Positions 10,555 through 21,070 of a stretch of 64,000 bases of DNA are shown here, in pieces. The stretch is taken from assembly GCA_024741835.1 (NCBI GenBank), contig JAENRP010000097.1, positions 65,733-129,732 of the forward strand. Direction: 5' to 3'. The notes beneath the pieces are model-generated. The model saw only the letters and a program-made list of their open reading frames with translations, was not told the DNA's origin and made no database searches. Numbering within the stretch: position 1 is the first letter of the stretch; each line of letters opens with the position of its first letter. The DNA comes from Diplocarpon mali (Eukaryota > Ascomycota > Leotiomycetes > Helotiales > Drepanopezizaceae). A program made the translations under genes and the position numbers.

Positions 10555-12229
10555 ATCACAGCACCAAGCCTGGCTACAGTCGTAGTTCTTCCTATGGAAA
10601 ATGGCGAGCCTGTCACTTGTGAATTCTTATACTATGTATGTTCAACTCTTGTGTCGTAACCTTCAATACTTTCTGAAATTACCTGGTTGGCTTCAGCAGG
10701 GTTGTTCGATTCTGTCAAAAGAATAAACTCACTGGTATCCCAGTTACATAGTGTATAGGCTTGTGGAACAATGTGGCAGTCATGTTTTCAGGTCTCTTAA
10801 CATTGCTTAGATTGGTTTCGAAAATAAATACAATATACTTGAAAGCTCGTTCAGAGACATATCATCGGATCTAGAAGCTGCAAGAGACGATTATCCTGTT
10901 CTAAGCTCCAAATTATGACAGTGACGCCGTCCGCTGGCAACGTTCGTGAACAAAGTAGGTAGCTCGATATCTAGGGGGCTAGATAGTATGGAAACGTGGT
11001 GGCGATTGTCGACTTCCGGTCTGGGACAGGGGTTCCAGTCGGCCAAGTACGGAAAGCGAGGGCGTCTATAAATTTTGGACGAGAATAGATAGGGTCGATA
11101 GGAAAGGATGCCTAATATTCCAAATCAACACTTTATCAAAAACGAATAGGTATTATTTAAGCCATACACTACTTATATGAAAAGCTTTTCTCACCTAGCA
11201 ACGAAGTATATCTCGAAGGCGTTGTCGAAGGTCTGTATTTTAAGGATGAAGACCCTCAGAGTGGCCTATCCATAATAGAATGGAAGCAGAACTTCGCTCG
11301 CCTGACTTTTTTTTGTGAAACTGACAAGTCCGGTTCAAGGTCGGACAAACTTCGATCGGCGTTCAAACTCACTATGAGCAGTCGAACTACTTTCCTACAC
11401 CTGGAAAGTCTGCCTTCGCAGCAAGGCCTACCACCTAAATCTGTTCCGTAGCTTAACTCGGCTTATCCTGTGGCAGACCACATCCCCTCGGACAGCTACC
11501 GAGTTTCGGGTTCTGGCATCCAACAACCAGATCATTTCAGCCATGAAAGGCAATGGTCCTTTGACCCCGAAGTGCCTCACTCCTTGGCGAATGAGGGTAT
11601 CCCAAGTGCTATCGGCAGGAGATCTACCCATTCAGCTGTGATGCCTTGCTTGTTTGATCTTTAGAATGGCCATTAAAGTAACATTTGCTTCCAGCCAAGT
11701 TCTACATCACTTCTATTCCGGCCGCGCACTCACCGCCACGATCCTGTCCCAGAAATGCGGACGAAAGTACGAGCGTCGCGGAAATCTCGTAGTATGATGG
11801 TGTCTCTGCCCCGAGTCTTGTGTTCCCGGTTGAGTAGTCGAATGGGGATGAATATAGTCCTACGATTTGTTTACGGGGGTTGGGTTAAGCGAGACAGGGA
11901 ATATGAGCAGTTGCTCTGATGCTATGCATAAGGTAAGTAATTGTCGACCTCAACTCGAGGCTCCAAACAATCTGGGTTCTTGTCTTCACATCTTATGCCC
12001 GGAATCGCTTCCAAAGTCCATCGGTAGAGCGAGTACAAACACCTGAACGAGAGTGGTGAGATACTTTTTTCTTTCAAAAAGATCGAGTGGATTTCGCTCT
12101 ATGTATGCTCCCAATGCTCCATGGGTATCTCAGTAGAGAGCAATTATATATCTAGCGTAAAGTTCACGTGATTCCAAGCCAAATACCAGGCAAATGTCAT
12201 CCATATCCCAACTATCCTTATCCAGAAGC
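10555..12229. other. Gene-poor AT-rich stretch
   Basis: About 1.7 kb with no frame longer than 67 codons and no recognisable protein segment. The right part should hold the 3' end of the multikinase gene at 12230. The composition fits decayed repeat DNA, but no second copy of anything in the window was found here. Confidence 0.4.
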
Positions 12230-13395
12230 TCAAGCACCAGCAATATTCTGCAGGATGCGAGCGACGCTCCTCACCCCCGTCAGCGAATTCTCATCCGGGC
12301 CCCGCCCGGGCGTCCATTGGGCATGAGCAAAATCTATGACCTTCACAGCGTATATCTTTGGTCCTAAGACCTCGTCTTCGTCTTCGTTACCCTCGGCCCC
12401 GTTCACCAGTGTGGCGGGCGAACGACTGGCTTCTTCCATGGCCGTTCTGAGAGCAGCTCCGTCGCCTTCGAATACAAACAAGAGACTGGCGGAGAACATG
12501 CGGCTCTCCTGGTTTTCTAGCACTTTCTGAATCCGCCTCACATCTGCGAGTAGAACTTGTGCTACTAATTTTCCCAATTCATCGTCCACGCCTGCTCCTG
12601 GCGCGAACAAAAAATTTCTGAAAGCCTCCTCGATGTTAGAGGTCTGCACCGAGACTCTTCCGTAGTTCTTATCATATATCTTGTATCCTTCCTTGTCGAT
12701 ATTTTTGCCTGTGGCTCCATCACCTTGCCAGACTCGCATACCAGCGATGCGGAATCCGAGATCCTTGTGTGTAGTTTCCGCGGTGACTTTGTTAAAGCGG
12801 ATGCGCTTCTCCTCGGCGGCATCGTCAGCCCATAACCGCACGCCCAGCTTCACATCCAGGATGTTTGGTCTCACAAAGCCATGCGAGGCATTCTCCAGAA
12901 CCACCGCTTGGTTGGTGACTATTCTCTTGCTCGGCTTGACTGGCGCTACAGGCTCACTCGCGTGCTTCGCTATCATAGCCGCTTCTGCTTTATCTAGCGC
13001 ATCCTCATTTCTCTCATACATAGCAGCATTCTCAATAGATGTTCCATTATGGTGCTCGTAATGCTGGGCGGTAGGGTATTTGGCAAGCAGAGCTGCGCCT
13101 GCTTGCTCTATGGTCGTGCCGTTTGAGTGCTCGTCGAGGGTCAATGTACCCATGTACGTCGGCATGAACTCGGCGAAGTCAGGGTGGTCTGCTACAGAGG
13201 AGTCGTAGAAAGCTATCTCAGCCTCAGTACAGGGCTTGATGAACAGTTCCCCGTCGACATCACAGAGAGTTCCATCACTGCGCGCTTGTCAGCAGAGTCC
13301 TGGGAGAGAGGCGGGAGTGTTTGTGCGACGTACTGTCCCGCGACAGCATAGTTGTAGTCGATCAGATCTGCGCGAGTTGGCAGCGGCTTGGCCAT
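12230..13395 (-). CDS. Inositol polyphosphate multikinase (Arg82/Ipk2 family)
   Basis: Enzymes of this family phosphorylate inositol tris- and tetrakisphosphates to IP4/IP5 in the nucleus; yeast Arg82 also acts with the ArgR-Mcm1 complex. Exons 13334-13395 and 12230-13277 give 369 residues; the 56-nt intron starts GTACG and ends CGCAG. The IPK signature PxxxDxKxG is present as PNILDVKLG (residues 158-166). The C-terminal lobe has SASLLFVFEGDG (about 283-294, the SSLL-like motif) and VIDFAHAQW (334-342), the metal-binding IDF motif. Residues 65-130 hold a variable Ala-rich insertion. The IPK family assignment is firm; a narrower IP6K-type specificity cannot be fully excluded, but the length fits Arg82. 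Confidence 0.92.
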
Positions 13396-14687
13396 TTTTT
13401 GACCTGGTCTAGAGTCGCGTCTGCTATGAGTCTATCATGCTGGGAGGGAGACGTGTTAGAAGGAGGGGCTGGGCGCCGGTGGCAGGATTTGCGCTGGCGC
13501 CTGCGCAAAAGAAAGTCCCGAGAGCGAGAGCGAAAGCGGGCAAGTCAAGTCAAGACAAGTCGGGCTGAGTCAAGGGGCAAAGGGACGAAGGAGCAGTAGG
13601 TATATATTCGCGGCTTCACTGGTCGGCGGTAGTCTGCCAATTTGCTGCAGAATGAATCAGCTGTACGAGGGGGTGATTGGGAGTCAGTTGGGAAGAGATT
13701 TATGGTGTTTTGTTCATGGTTTGGAGGGGCATTTTCTCCAGGTCAAAGAACAGCACGCACTACGGTTTGGGGAGGCTTAGCCAAAGCGGCCGCCTCTCCA
13801 GCGTGGATTTGCACGTGACAACAACTCAATTTTCTTTCGTTACACTCAAACCCAACAGTTGCACACCCAGCGGCAACGCAGCAAAATTGATATATCACCA
13901 CCAGTCTCTCCCAGCAGGATCTCGAACCAGGAATTCAAGGTAAGGAGCCGAAGGTGCCACGGATCTCTCCCGTACGGAGGCAAGGCAAGGCAAGGCAAGG
14001 CAAAACAAAAACACTCTGTTTGCTTCCAAAGTGAGTGAAAGGACCGATAGCTACCGGCCAGCTTCACAAAAAAGCTGATACAGCAAACCAAACAACTTCT
14101 CGCCGGGTCTGTAAGTCAGCACCAGCTCTATCCAGCAGTGCTCTCTCTCTTTGCTTTCCCCAAGGTTCTATTATAGCTTGGGGTATTCGGCAGCTATCCA
14201 TCTATATCACCTTTGGTCATGTCGCGTTTCACCCCTCTTATTTCACATTACTCCAGTCACGGTCTTTTTCCAAGACCGCGTCCCTTTTTTGCCTTCTCAA
14301 ATGTCCATGAAACATTGAGCCACTCAATCCTGTCTGTCGCCTCGATCAAGTTGCGTCTCATTCCTCTCACAATCAACATCATCTCTGGCACGCGCCTTGG
14401 ATAGGCTAGGGCTCTGCATACCTACCTTGGACTCTGATCCCGACCACTGCCCTCTACAAATTCCCATCAACCTTGTCCTCCCCAACCTCAATCTCGTCAA
14501 CTTCCCAGACATCTGGGTACCTCAACTCTGCACAGCTTCGCTCGATCCTGTTGTCACAGCCCATCCAACTCAGATCTCCAGTACAACCCCGTATTGAAAC
14601 CACCTCACGCTCGCCAACACACATCAACTTGACTCGAGACTGACTAAGACAAGTCGGGACAGCACAGAATTCCAACCAATCCTCATC
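13396..14687. promoter_or_regulatory. Divergent upstream region of the multikinase and ARB1 genes
   Basis: This 1.3-kb spacer lies between two divergently transcribed genes. It contains a five-copy AAGGC tandem run at about 13978-14002, purine-rich DNA on the multikinase side (13490-13600), and pyrimidine-rich DNA before the ARB1 start (14320-14660) typical of a fungal 5' leader. The frames of 60-92 codons in it show no protein features. Confidence 0.4.
13978..14002. repeat. Short tandem repeat (AAGGC)n
   Basis: Five consecutive copies of the 5-mer, followed by an A-rich tail. It lies in the intergenic region and has no coding meaning that I can see. Confidence 0.7.
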
Positions 14688-16625
14688 ATGTCGAGCCCTC
14701 CTGAGGACGTCTCTCTCTCAAGAGCCATCAGCCAGATCGACCTGAAAACGGCGCTGAATGCTGTCCAGACCCAAGCTGCCACTGGCCTCCAGTATACTAG
14801 GGATACTATGCTCTCTGTACGACCCAAAGACGCACCCAGGAACAATATGGAGCGTGTCGAAGTTGCTGCCATCCCATCACCGGAGGGCATCATGACTCCT
14901 CCCTACAAGGACTCTCCCGCCCCTCCACCCTCTACTCCAGCTACGCCCGTCCACGGGGCTGGTAACACTGTTGCCGATGCTCCAAAGGTCCAGACTGTGG
15001 TCGGGGCAGCGGCTCCGAAGAAGAAGAAGAACAAGAAGAGCAGCGGGAAGAACAAGAAACCACCGCCCACGGGCTTCGAAGGTATGCCCCCCCGTCAGGT
15101 CTAGCACTTCATATCCTCATTCCTGGAGGATTACTCGGGAAATTTGGTCTTGAGATGTCAAAGCTGACATGGCAATAAGAGTTTTTCGCCGACCCACCTA
15201 TTACACCCGACGAGTTCGACGAGGAACGCGATCTATATGATGAGTAAGCCCCGTTTTCTATTCGCGTCTCAACACAAGCTAAATCCAAGGCAGAAATCGT
15301 CCGTTCGAGGAGTATGTATCAATCCCCATTGGATGATTGGTCCTGCTAACGGGAAAAGCCGCATCGAGTCTTGCATTCAACGCTACCGAGCCCGTCGCAA
15401 GCTCGACGGGTTTCGATCCAACGTCCTTACCAAGTACTTCATGCTCGGAGGTGTTGAAGCTACCAACAAGGCTTTCACGGGCGGGCTGGACAAGGAGACT
15501 GTAGAGAACTCAACGGCTGCCGAGATCGCTGCCATCACAGCTTCCGACTTTGTCCGCACTGGCACTACAAGCGCAAAGTATTACGATGGCTCTGCCGACT
15601 GGGTGATCGACTTTGAAGGCGTTGCAAAGGGGTATTTGTAAGTACCTTAATCCTGCACAATAACTTTCCTGACATCTTCTAGCTCACACCGAGTTCCCCA
15701 TATGTTCCCCATTGACGCCGAGAAGGATGTCATTGCGATCGCCAACGTCATCCGGAATTTCCTCAACTACGTCCTTCAGCATGAAGTGTGTCCTGAGTAC
15801 ACTCTAGACGTCATGGCTGCCAGAGCAGTCTGTGATCTTGCCGAGAAGGAGCTCTGGGCCATCCGGCTCCTCAACTGGAGTCTTCCGGGTGATTTTGCCA
15901 TTGCGGCCTCAACCCTCTACGGCGGTCGCTTCAAGGACATCTACCTGGGCAGAACAGACTGGGTAGATGACGACCCGGACTCCAAGGAGATTGTAACTCT
16001 AAACCAGGGGTTCAGTGACGTCAAGGCAGAACGAGTCTTCATGACTGGTATTGCATTTGCTGGCAACGATGATCTCTTTGTCGAGACCTCCAAGGGCAAT
16101 GTTCACATTGTCAACACGGAGTCGAAGTTCTTTGAGGTTGCAACCATTCAGCGCCCTGACGTCCAGAGCATCGAGGCCTACGCCGCAATCACGGACCACG
16201 AGGGAAAAGCAGGTAACATCAAAGCTCTGGGCACCATCGGCTACAAGCTGTGGGAGGGACCTGGTCTTGAGCAGCAGGACCTCACAGACGAGGAATTGGC
16301 AGCCGAGAAGCTCGCGCTGCAGTCCAGCGTCATCGAATATTTCTGGCTCGAGGATGATATTTTGCAACACTTCTTCGTCGGTATGAAGCTTGAGGCTACT
16401 GTTCACGAGCTGAACATCGGTATCAAGTTCATCGACTCGTACAATGGTGTATTCTGCTCGTTCTACACCGTCCTTCCTAACGAGAAGATGATAGGCTGGA
16501 AAGACCCAGTTCCCAACCCCCGCCTACCACCAACCGTTGATGACCCCGAAATCGAGGAGCGGGCCATCGAGGCTGCCATGGACAATGACCTCAAGACCGA
16601 GGAGAAGGAGTTCGCGGCCAAGTAA
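14688..16625 (+). CDS. ARB1: Arb1, Argonaute siRNA chaperone (ARC) complex subunit
   Basis: Arb1 works with Arb2 and Argonaute in fission yeast to handle duplex siRNA before RITS assembly, and is needed for heterochromatin. Five exons (14688-15081, 15180-15243, 15294-15311, 15359-15637, 15683-16625) sum to 565 residues; one exon is only 18 nt. The N-terminus is low complexity with a Pro/Thr-rich stretch and a Lys-rich tract (residues 105-127). The Arb1 domain follows: FFADPPITPDEFDEERDLYD, then YRARRKLDGFRSNVLTKYF, then DWVIDFEGVAKGYLSHRVP, then a long core with LHEVCPEY-like and GRFKDIYLG segments. The C-terminus is acidic. The match to the Argonaute-complex Arb1 family is recalled from family motifs, not from a search. 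Confidence 0.85.
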
Positions 16626-17247
16626 CGATGAATCTCTACTTATATTGGAGCATCGACCTGGAACTGGTTGGCATCGCATTCATCTCAATATGCGGCTTGA
16701 TCCTCTCTTCGGCACATCAGGTTTGCTGGTCGTCAATTTCTTCTTTCCAATCTCTCGCCTATATCCCTCGCATACTGTCGGTTAGGAGAAGTTGATTTTT
16801 GTTACGTTTCCTGGCGTAGCATAGGTCTCCGTGACATTGTGTAGGATCTTTGAGAGGAAAAGTAATTCATTCATCCCAACTCTTGCTCATGCTTGGGTGA
16901 TCATAATCCGGGAGGGGCGTTTACTTCCAGCCATAGATACCATGATTCATTAGCGTTTGTTGATTTTATACGCTTGCTCCCTTGGCCGTGCAGACAATCC
17001 TAGGAATATCTATCGCGCGTCGTAGGCAAAGCTTTCGCCGGCCAAAAGAAAATCTTCACGCCGCTCCAGCAGCCGCTCCCCTCTCTTTACTTCTCATATC
17101 ACGGATTACTGATTCGTCGATCCTACCTCCTCACAATTGCAGCCAGACCTCTCCAACACTGACATAAACAGACATCTGCCAAACCCAGCCCTACGCGAGG
17201 TACAGAGATCGCGTACCTGGCTATCGTGCATCATAGCGCAAGGGAAG
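16626..17247. other. Intergenic 3' region
   Basis: This 622-bp stretch lies between the ARB1 stop codon and the end of the broken kinase gene on the opposite strand. No gene, repeat or RNA structure is evident. Confidence 0.5.
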
Positions 17248-20227
17248 TCAAGCCCCGCTCTGCCAGCTGGACGGCTTCAAATCTTTGGACGTGCTGTTCT
17301 GGAGCCTGGTATTGCGAACAGTAGCTCGGAGGGGAGAAACCGAGAGATTGGTTTTGAGCTTATCGCGGGGTGATCGGCAGATGGATGCGTGTGGTCCCTC
17401 TGAGTGTCGTTGGTTGGCGTGAGACGTGGCAACGCACGGGTCTACTTCTTGATGAAGGCTATACATCACCAGAAACACATTCCGCGACAACGCATTGTGG
17501 AGAGAATTCTCGCTTTGGTGTGTACTGCGATGGTTTAGGGATGTTTCATTCATGATTGGCGACGAGAGTTTCGCTCGTCGCGCTAGGTGAAGCGAGGTGT
17601 TTACTTTACTCCTCCGCCTCAAGCTGCTGGCCCTCTTTCCATCTTCATCTACCTCATGAGCTTCCTCACATCTACTATCCATCCAAGGATGCGTCAGACA
17701 CTCTCCAATCGTGTTTCTTTGCTTGGCATCGACAGTAAGCATCCTTGTGATAAGATCCACCGCTTCGTACTCCACGCCCCAGTTGGGCCGCAGAAGCTTG
17801 TATCGCGCCCCCAATATCTGCTCCGTGATGTTGTATGGGAACTTCTCCGTTTTGTAAGAATCGCTGAACGGGAGTCCTCCACTGAGGCAGATATAAAGAA
17901 GGACGCCCGCGGACCATATATCGGGGGTTTGAACGTGAACATTTCGGGCGCCATATCTGAGCGATCAGCGAGCGCAACATCATGACTGTATGGCTTTCTT
18001 ACATGGAAGCGTTCCTTTACTTCAACTGCCATTAAAAACTGATTCTAGTATGCTGGTTCACGGAGGATGCGTACCATCTTAAGGCTTGTCCTCCCGTCAC
18101 CTTCCACGCTAGCCCGAAGTCGCACAGTTTGATCTTTGGCAGATTTCATGGGGCATCGATTGCCGTCCTGGATAACCATGGTTTCAGCGAGCGCCTTCAT
18201 GGTGATGATCTTATAGGGACAGGGCCATGCGTGTCTCGTGGTGATCGCGAGACTGGAAGGAGAAAAGATCGAGATTACGCAGTACTTAGACTAGAATGTT
18301 TTCAGCCTTGATATCGCAGTGCGTACTCTCGAGACGGTGCTATCTATTGTTAGAAGACGTACAAAGTACCCGGGTACGCGTGGGAAAGGGAGTCTACCAA
18401 GTACTTAATAGCGCCAAATATTTGGGTAAAGCATGCCCTGGCTTTCGCATCGGACAACTTCTGCTTAGCGACCACGTAATTGCAAAAGTCTCCGTGGAGT
18501 GCTAGTTCAGTGACCATAGAGACCGAGGATGCCGTTAAAAATATCCCCTTGACTCGGATGATATTATCGTGTTTTAACCTTCGCAACAAGCGAAACTCGT
18601 CGACGATGCTTTTCATGCAGCCAGGGTTCGTGGCCATCTTTGCGCAGTAGTGTAGCCCGCTTGCTCTATGGCGGCAGCCATGTACTTGTGAGAAGCTGCC
18701 CTTCCCACATTCATTCCCCAGCGCGAAGAGTGGTCGAAATAGACTCAAGTGCAAGTCTGTGTCTTCGACTACGGCGCTGGCAGGTTTTCCGAGAGGCGAC
18801 GGATTTTGCAGGTGAGCCATCAGCGCCCGACAGTCATTACTGAACCGTGTTTGCCTAGCTGGCCGTAAATCTGCGAGGTTTTTGGACTGGGAGGCATGAT
18901 GTGGCTTGGTCTGATCGAGCATTTGCGCCGCTGAGTGAGACAGCAGAAGCCGAATTTCTCTGTTTTCCGACAACATCGCAAGGTCTATCACCGAAGTCCT
19001 GTCTGTGCCTACGTTGATGGTTATGTCCGCTGCAGCGGCGAGCAGTGCACCGACAACAATGTGATGTCTTGTTTGTACTGCATGCAAGAGTGGCGTCCAG
19101 CTGAAGTCGTCGTTCGAATCGATACAGGCCTTTGCATTGCACAACCGAGTGGCCGTTACGAGATGCCGCAGCGAGAGCAGTCTCACCAGCCAGATCTTTT
19201 GCCTCCAAGTTGGCTCCTCTCTTGATCAACTCGAGTACAACATTGGCGTGCCCAGATCCGGAAGCTGCGAGAATGGCTGTCCGGTGATCACTCCCTTTTC
19301 CATTGATGTCGGCCCCTTGATCAAGCAGATACAGAACAGAATGGACTCCCCTGATATTAGCGATGTTTACATCAATGTTCAATGAGCCCGGATGTGTCTC
19401 GAGACCTCGGATCTCAAGACATACCCTGGACACCGAGATCTAAAAGGATTAGGGATGATAGGTGAGCATAATACATACATATGCCGAAAGAAGCTGCGTA
19501 GACCAGCGCCGGGACATCCCTCGGATAGTCTTTTTCCCACTCAAAATACCTGTTTCCTTGTTGTGGAACCCGGCTCGCCTGAATAGCGGCTAGAACCAGA
19601 TTGCGATTCTCCAAGAACCCAACTACAAACCTCGTGTGGTGTTGGTCTAGAAAACCACGAGCGTCATGTCCCAAAGCCTGGATAGCATATATGAAGAAGC
19701 GGGATCGCCGGAATCTCCTTTGAAGAGCGTGGGCATGTTGACAAGCTCCCGAGGCAAACTCGGCAAGCGAGATGTATTTGATACAAGCGATAGCAAAATA
19801 TCCATCGATTCTCCGGGAATCTAGCGACCCGGATAGATGGGAAACTTTGGGCTCGAGAGATCGTTCCAGACACAAAGTAGAATTGAGTTGTCGACCCGAA
19901 CAGTTTGCCGCAGATAGAAATCATGTGGTCTTGATGTAAGGCCCCCTCAAGTATACGCTCGTTTTGAACGCCGCCGAAATGCAAATCTTGAGCTGCGAGT
20001 GCATGTGGGAGTTCCGCAGCGAGAAGTGGGCGTTTGGCAAAGTAAATCCACATTAGAATTTTGGTGGCTAAACCTGGACCAGCAGGATTCGCGTCTCTTC
20101 CGGTCGGGTCTGGCATGGCTGATAAAGATAGGGGTGATGCGTATGATGTGAGAGATATGTGATGTGAATGGGCAAGAAAGAAGAAGCCTTCTGCTTTGAA
20201 CATAGATACCTTGAGATACCAAGACAC
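17248..20227 (-). pseudogene. Broken NLR-like gene: post-NACHT segment, ankyrin repeats, Ser/Thr kinase
   Basis: Three domain remnants run in order on the minus strand. First (about 20120-19500), the helical segment that follows NACHT in fungal NLR-like proteins (ILMWIYFAKRPLLAAELPHA; later AEFASGACQ and RFVVGFLENRNLVLAAI). Second (19400-18900), ankyrin repeats (DQGADINGKG, RTAILAASGSGH, KRGANLEAKDLAGETAL, DFSWTPLLHA). Third (18720-17650), a kinase with GKGSFSQV, YCAKMA, CDIKAEN (HCD in place of HRD), KLCDFGLA, PDIWSAGVLLY and a HPWMDSR end. One intron (18340-18397) splices perfectly (IKYL to HRLESTHCD). Three breaks do not: a frame change at about 19128-19145 with part of an ankyrin repeat missing, an extra A at 18131-18140 before KLCDFG, and loss of the activation segment near 17960-18090. 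No NACHT P-loop is found upstream. Confidence 0.7.
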
Positions 20228-20374
20228 CTACGCTACGGTATGTATGTTTATACATGCACACATGACAATATATATACTTACATACATAAGCAAGAATCGT
20301 ACCTTACACAAATATCGTCAAAATTGAAGTCAGGGGAAAGATTGCGATGCGAACGACGTTCCAGTGCAAGCGAT

Positions 20375-20485
20375 AGAGACGAGAGACGAGAGACGAGAGA
20401 CGAGAGACGAGAGACGAGAGACGAGAGACGAGAGACGAGAGACGAGAGACGAGAGACGAGAAACGAGAAACGAGAGACGAGAGAC
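20375..20485. repeat. 7-bp minisatellite (GAGAGAC)n, about 16 units
   Basis: The unit GAGAGAC is repeated head to tail for 111 bp, with two GAGAAAC variants near the right end. Because 7 is not a multiple of 3, the array is open in several frames on both strands (RDERRET-like on plus, SSLVSRL-like on minus). The open frames of 78-160 codons across it are therefore artefacts. Confidence 0.95.
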
Positions 20486-21070
20486 GACACGCCGTATTTC
20501 ACCTCAACTCCCAATCATGAACGAAACTCACATGCGCGTCGTTCCTCGGATTGTGCTATGGGGAGAGTTGAAGGTAGCCAGCCAACTCCTTCATGTTGGG
20601 TAAATTTGTCAGGACTTTACTCGTTCATGGAGACTCGCTCTGCTATCTGAACAAATCAGCCAAATCCCCATGATCGAACAACGTCTTGTGACGATACTTT
20701 TGCTGTCCACCGGTGTGCTCAGAATGCGATGTTTGACGCATCATAAAATCCGACTTTGGATGTGACCAGTTCGAACCCAGGTAGATATTGCTCGCAGTTT
20801 GGAAGCCTTCTTAAGACTCCTCCTGCCCGTGGATTCACAAGCAGAAATTGGAGTGTGTGGCGACCTCGTCAGTTGAAAATTGAAACAAAGAGATATTCAT
20901 ACCTATTGAATCCGATAGAGTATCAGTGGAAACCATATGGACGCAATGCAAGGCGAAGGACGTTGTTAGTGCGGCCGCTAGCGTTAACCTCAATTAAGTC
21001 TCGAGTCTTTCCGTCAAAAATCCCACCCTCATCTCTGCACTGCGATCGACCGGCTCAGGACAAACAAATC
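20486..21070. other. Upstream region of DBP4
   Basis: This stretch is the promoter side of DBP4. The DBP4 frame is open upstream to 20756, but those extra 105 codons have no DEAD-box similarity and lie before the best start, so I treat them as non-coding. Confidence 0.5.

Noticed and set aside
20168..20650. 160-codon plus-strand frame and 78-79-codon frames over the GAGAGAC array
   Set aside because: They are made by the 7-bp repeat, which is open in several frames on both strands; the flanking translation has no protein features.
20756..21070. N-terminal extension of DBP4 to the earlier frame start
   Set aside because: The extra residues do not resemble DBP4, and the ATG at 21071 gives the usual basic N-terminus and family length.
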